Part shown: one piece after another, positions 63,691 to 64,000 of the stretch
Layout: every line of letters starts with the position of its first letter
Position numbering within the stretch: the first letter of the stretch is position 1
Assembly (NCBI RefSeq): GCF_001669775.1
Contig: NZ_LXWK01000011.1
Coordinates: 186,001-250,000, forward strand
Reading direction: 5' to 3'
DNA: 64,000 bases
Source of the DNA: Rheinheimera sp. SA_1
Lineage (GTDB): Bacteria; Pseudomonadota; Gammaproteobacteria; Enterobacterales; Alteromonadaceae
Translations under genes and position numbers: made by a program
Notes under the pieces: model-generated
Database searches by the model: none
Told to the model about the DNA's origin: nothing
The model's input: only the letters and a program-made list of their open reading frames with translations

Positions 63691-64000
63691 GGGCTGATAC
63701 TGGATTCGACGGGATACTCGAACTCCTAAGTGCATGCCGAGGGGCGGTTGGCCTCGTAAAAAGCCGCAAAAAAGTAGTCGCAAACGACGAAACATACGCA
63801 CTCGCTGCCTAATAAGCAGTAGAGAGCTCTTCCCCTCACGCATGCCTATAAGCTGAGACTCTGGAAGATCACCCTAATTAGGATCGCATGGCGGCTTCGT
63901 CCGTAGCCAAGATGCTAAAACCAATCGGACTCGCCCGACGAGAGCCTGCCATTCGGCGCTCATAGGGTCAACTAAATGAATGGATAAGCATGTAGTACTG
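63691..64000 (+). ncRNA. ssrA: Transfer-messenger RNA (ssrA), 3' end beyond the window
   Basis: tmRNA frees stalled ribosomes and tags the unfinished protein. It starts with GGGGCTGATACTGGATTCGA, the usual 5' half of the tRNA-like part. The tag frame begins with resume codon GCA at 63780 and reads ANDETYALAA then TAA TAA (63810-63815); the E. coli tag is ANDENYALAA. The pseudoknot region follows and the window ends about 50 bases before the expected CCA end. smpB lies directly upstream. Confidence 0.96.

Overview
The window looks like chromosomal DNA of a free-living gammaproteobacterium of the Rheinheimera/Alishewanella type. This is inferred from the alaS-lysC-csrA-tRNA and hrcA-grpE / nadK-recN-bamE / rnfH-ratA / smpB-ssrA housekeeping blocks, the roughly 50% GC, the many TonB receptors and chemoreceptors, and the large pectin locus. 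No phage, transposase gene, CRISPR array or rRNA was seen.

Layout. (1) 1-3163: a periplasmic binding protein convergent with a chemoreceptor. (2) 3490-9598, minus strand: a membrane protein, recX, alaS, lysC, csrA, tRNA-Ser(GCT) and two identical tRNA-Arg(ACG), ending in stacked terminators inside a 73-bp tandem repeat. (3) 9880-16915: an S46 dipeptidyl peptidase, a YqhA-type membrane protein and a large hybrid sensor kinase with a periplasmic propeller. (4) 17008-31344, minus strand: pectin cluster A, with PL10 pectate lyase, a TonB receptor, NADP-GAPDH, kdgK, eda, a UxuB-type reductase, uxaC, uxaA and GH28 polygalacturonase. (5) 31814-36482: a porin with a small PstS-like protein, then a propeller-type diguanylate cyclase. 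(6) 36583-43314, minus strand: LacI and IclR regulators, a three-part TRAP transporter, kduI and kduD. (7) 43713-51302, plus strand: a second TonB receptor, a lipoprotein with DUF4861 and GH105 parts, a CE8 pectin methylesterase and a CE12 rhamnogalacturonan acetylesterase. (8) 51310-56774: a LysR/PACE efflux pair, a serine hydrolase, and a second binding protein plus chemoreceptor pair. (9) 56884-64000: hrcA-grpE, nadK, recN, bamE, rnfH, ratA, smpB and the start of ssrA (tmRNA).

How the pectin genes work together. CE8 and CE12 strip methyl and acetyl groups. PL10 and GH28 cut the polygalacturonan. The two TonB receptors take oligomers through the outer membrane and GH105 releases unsaturated uronate. 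The TRAP system carries acidic sugars across the inner membrane. Unsaturated uronate goes through KduI and KduD to 2-keto-3-deoxygluconate (KDG). Galacturonate goes through UxaC, the reductase and UxaA to KDG. KdgK and Eda turn KDG into pyruvate and glyceraldehyde-3-phosphate, which GapN can oxidise with NADP.

Non-coding highlights. A palindromic operator of consensus TGCCACCGGTGGCA lies upstream of GH28, both TonB receptors and, weaker, uxaA. It appears as pairs exactly 33 bp apart at two promoters, and it is probably the site of the LacI protein encoded in the locus. Four ERIC-type palindromic elements are scattered in intergenic gaps and show compensatory stem changes. Also present are a 32-bp perfect inverted repeat, a 13 x 8-bp microsatellite, a 10-C tract in the sensor kinase gene, and an SOS box before recN.
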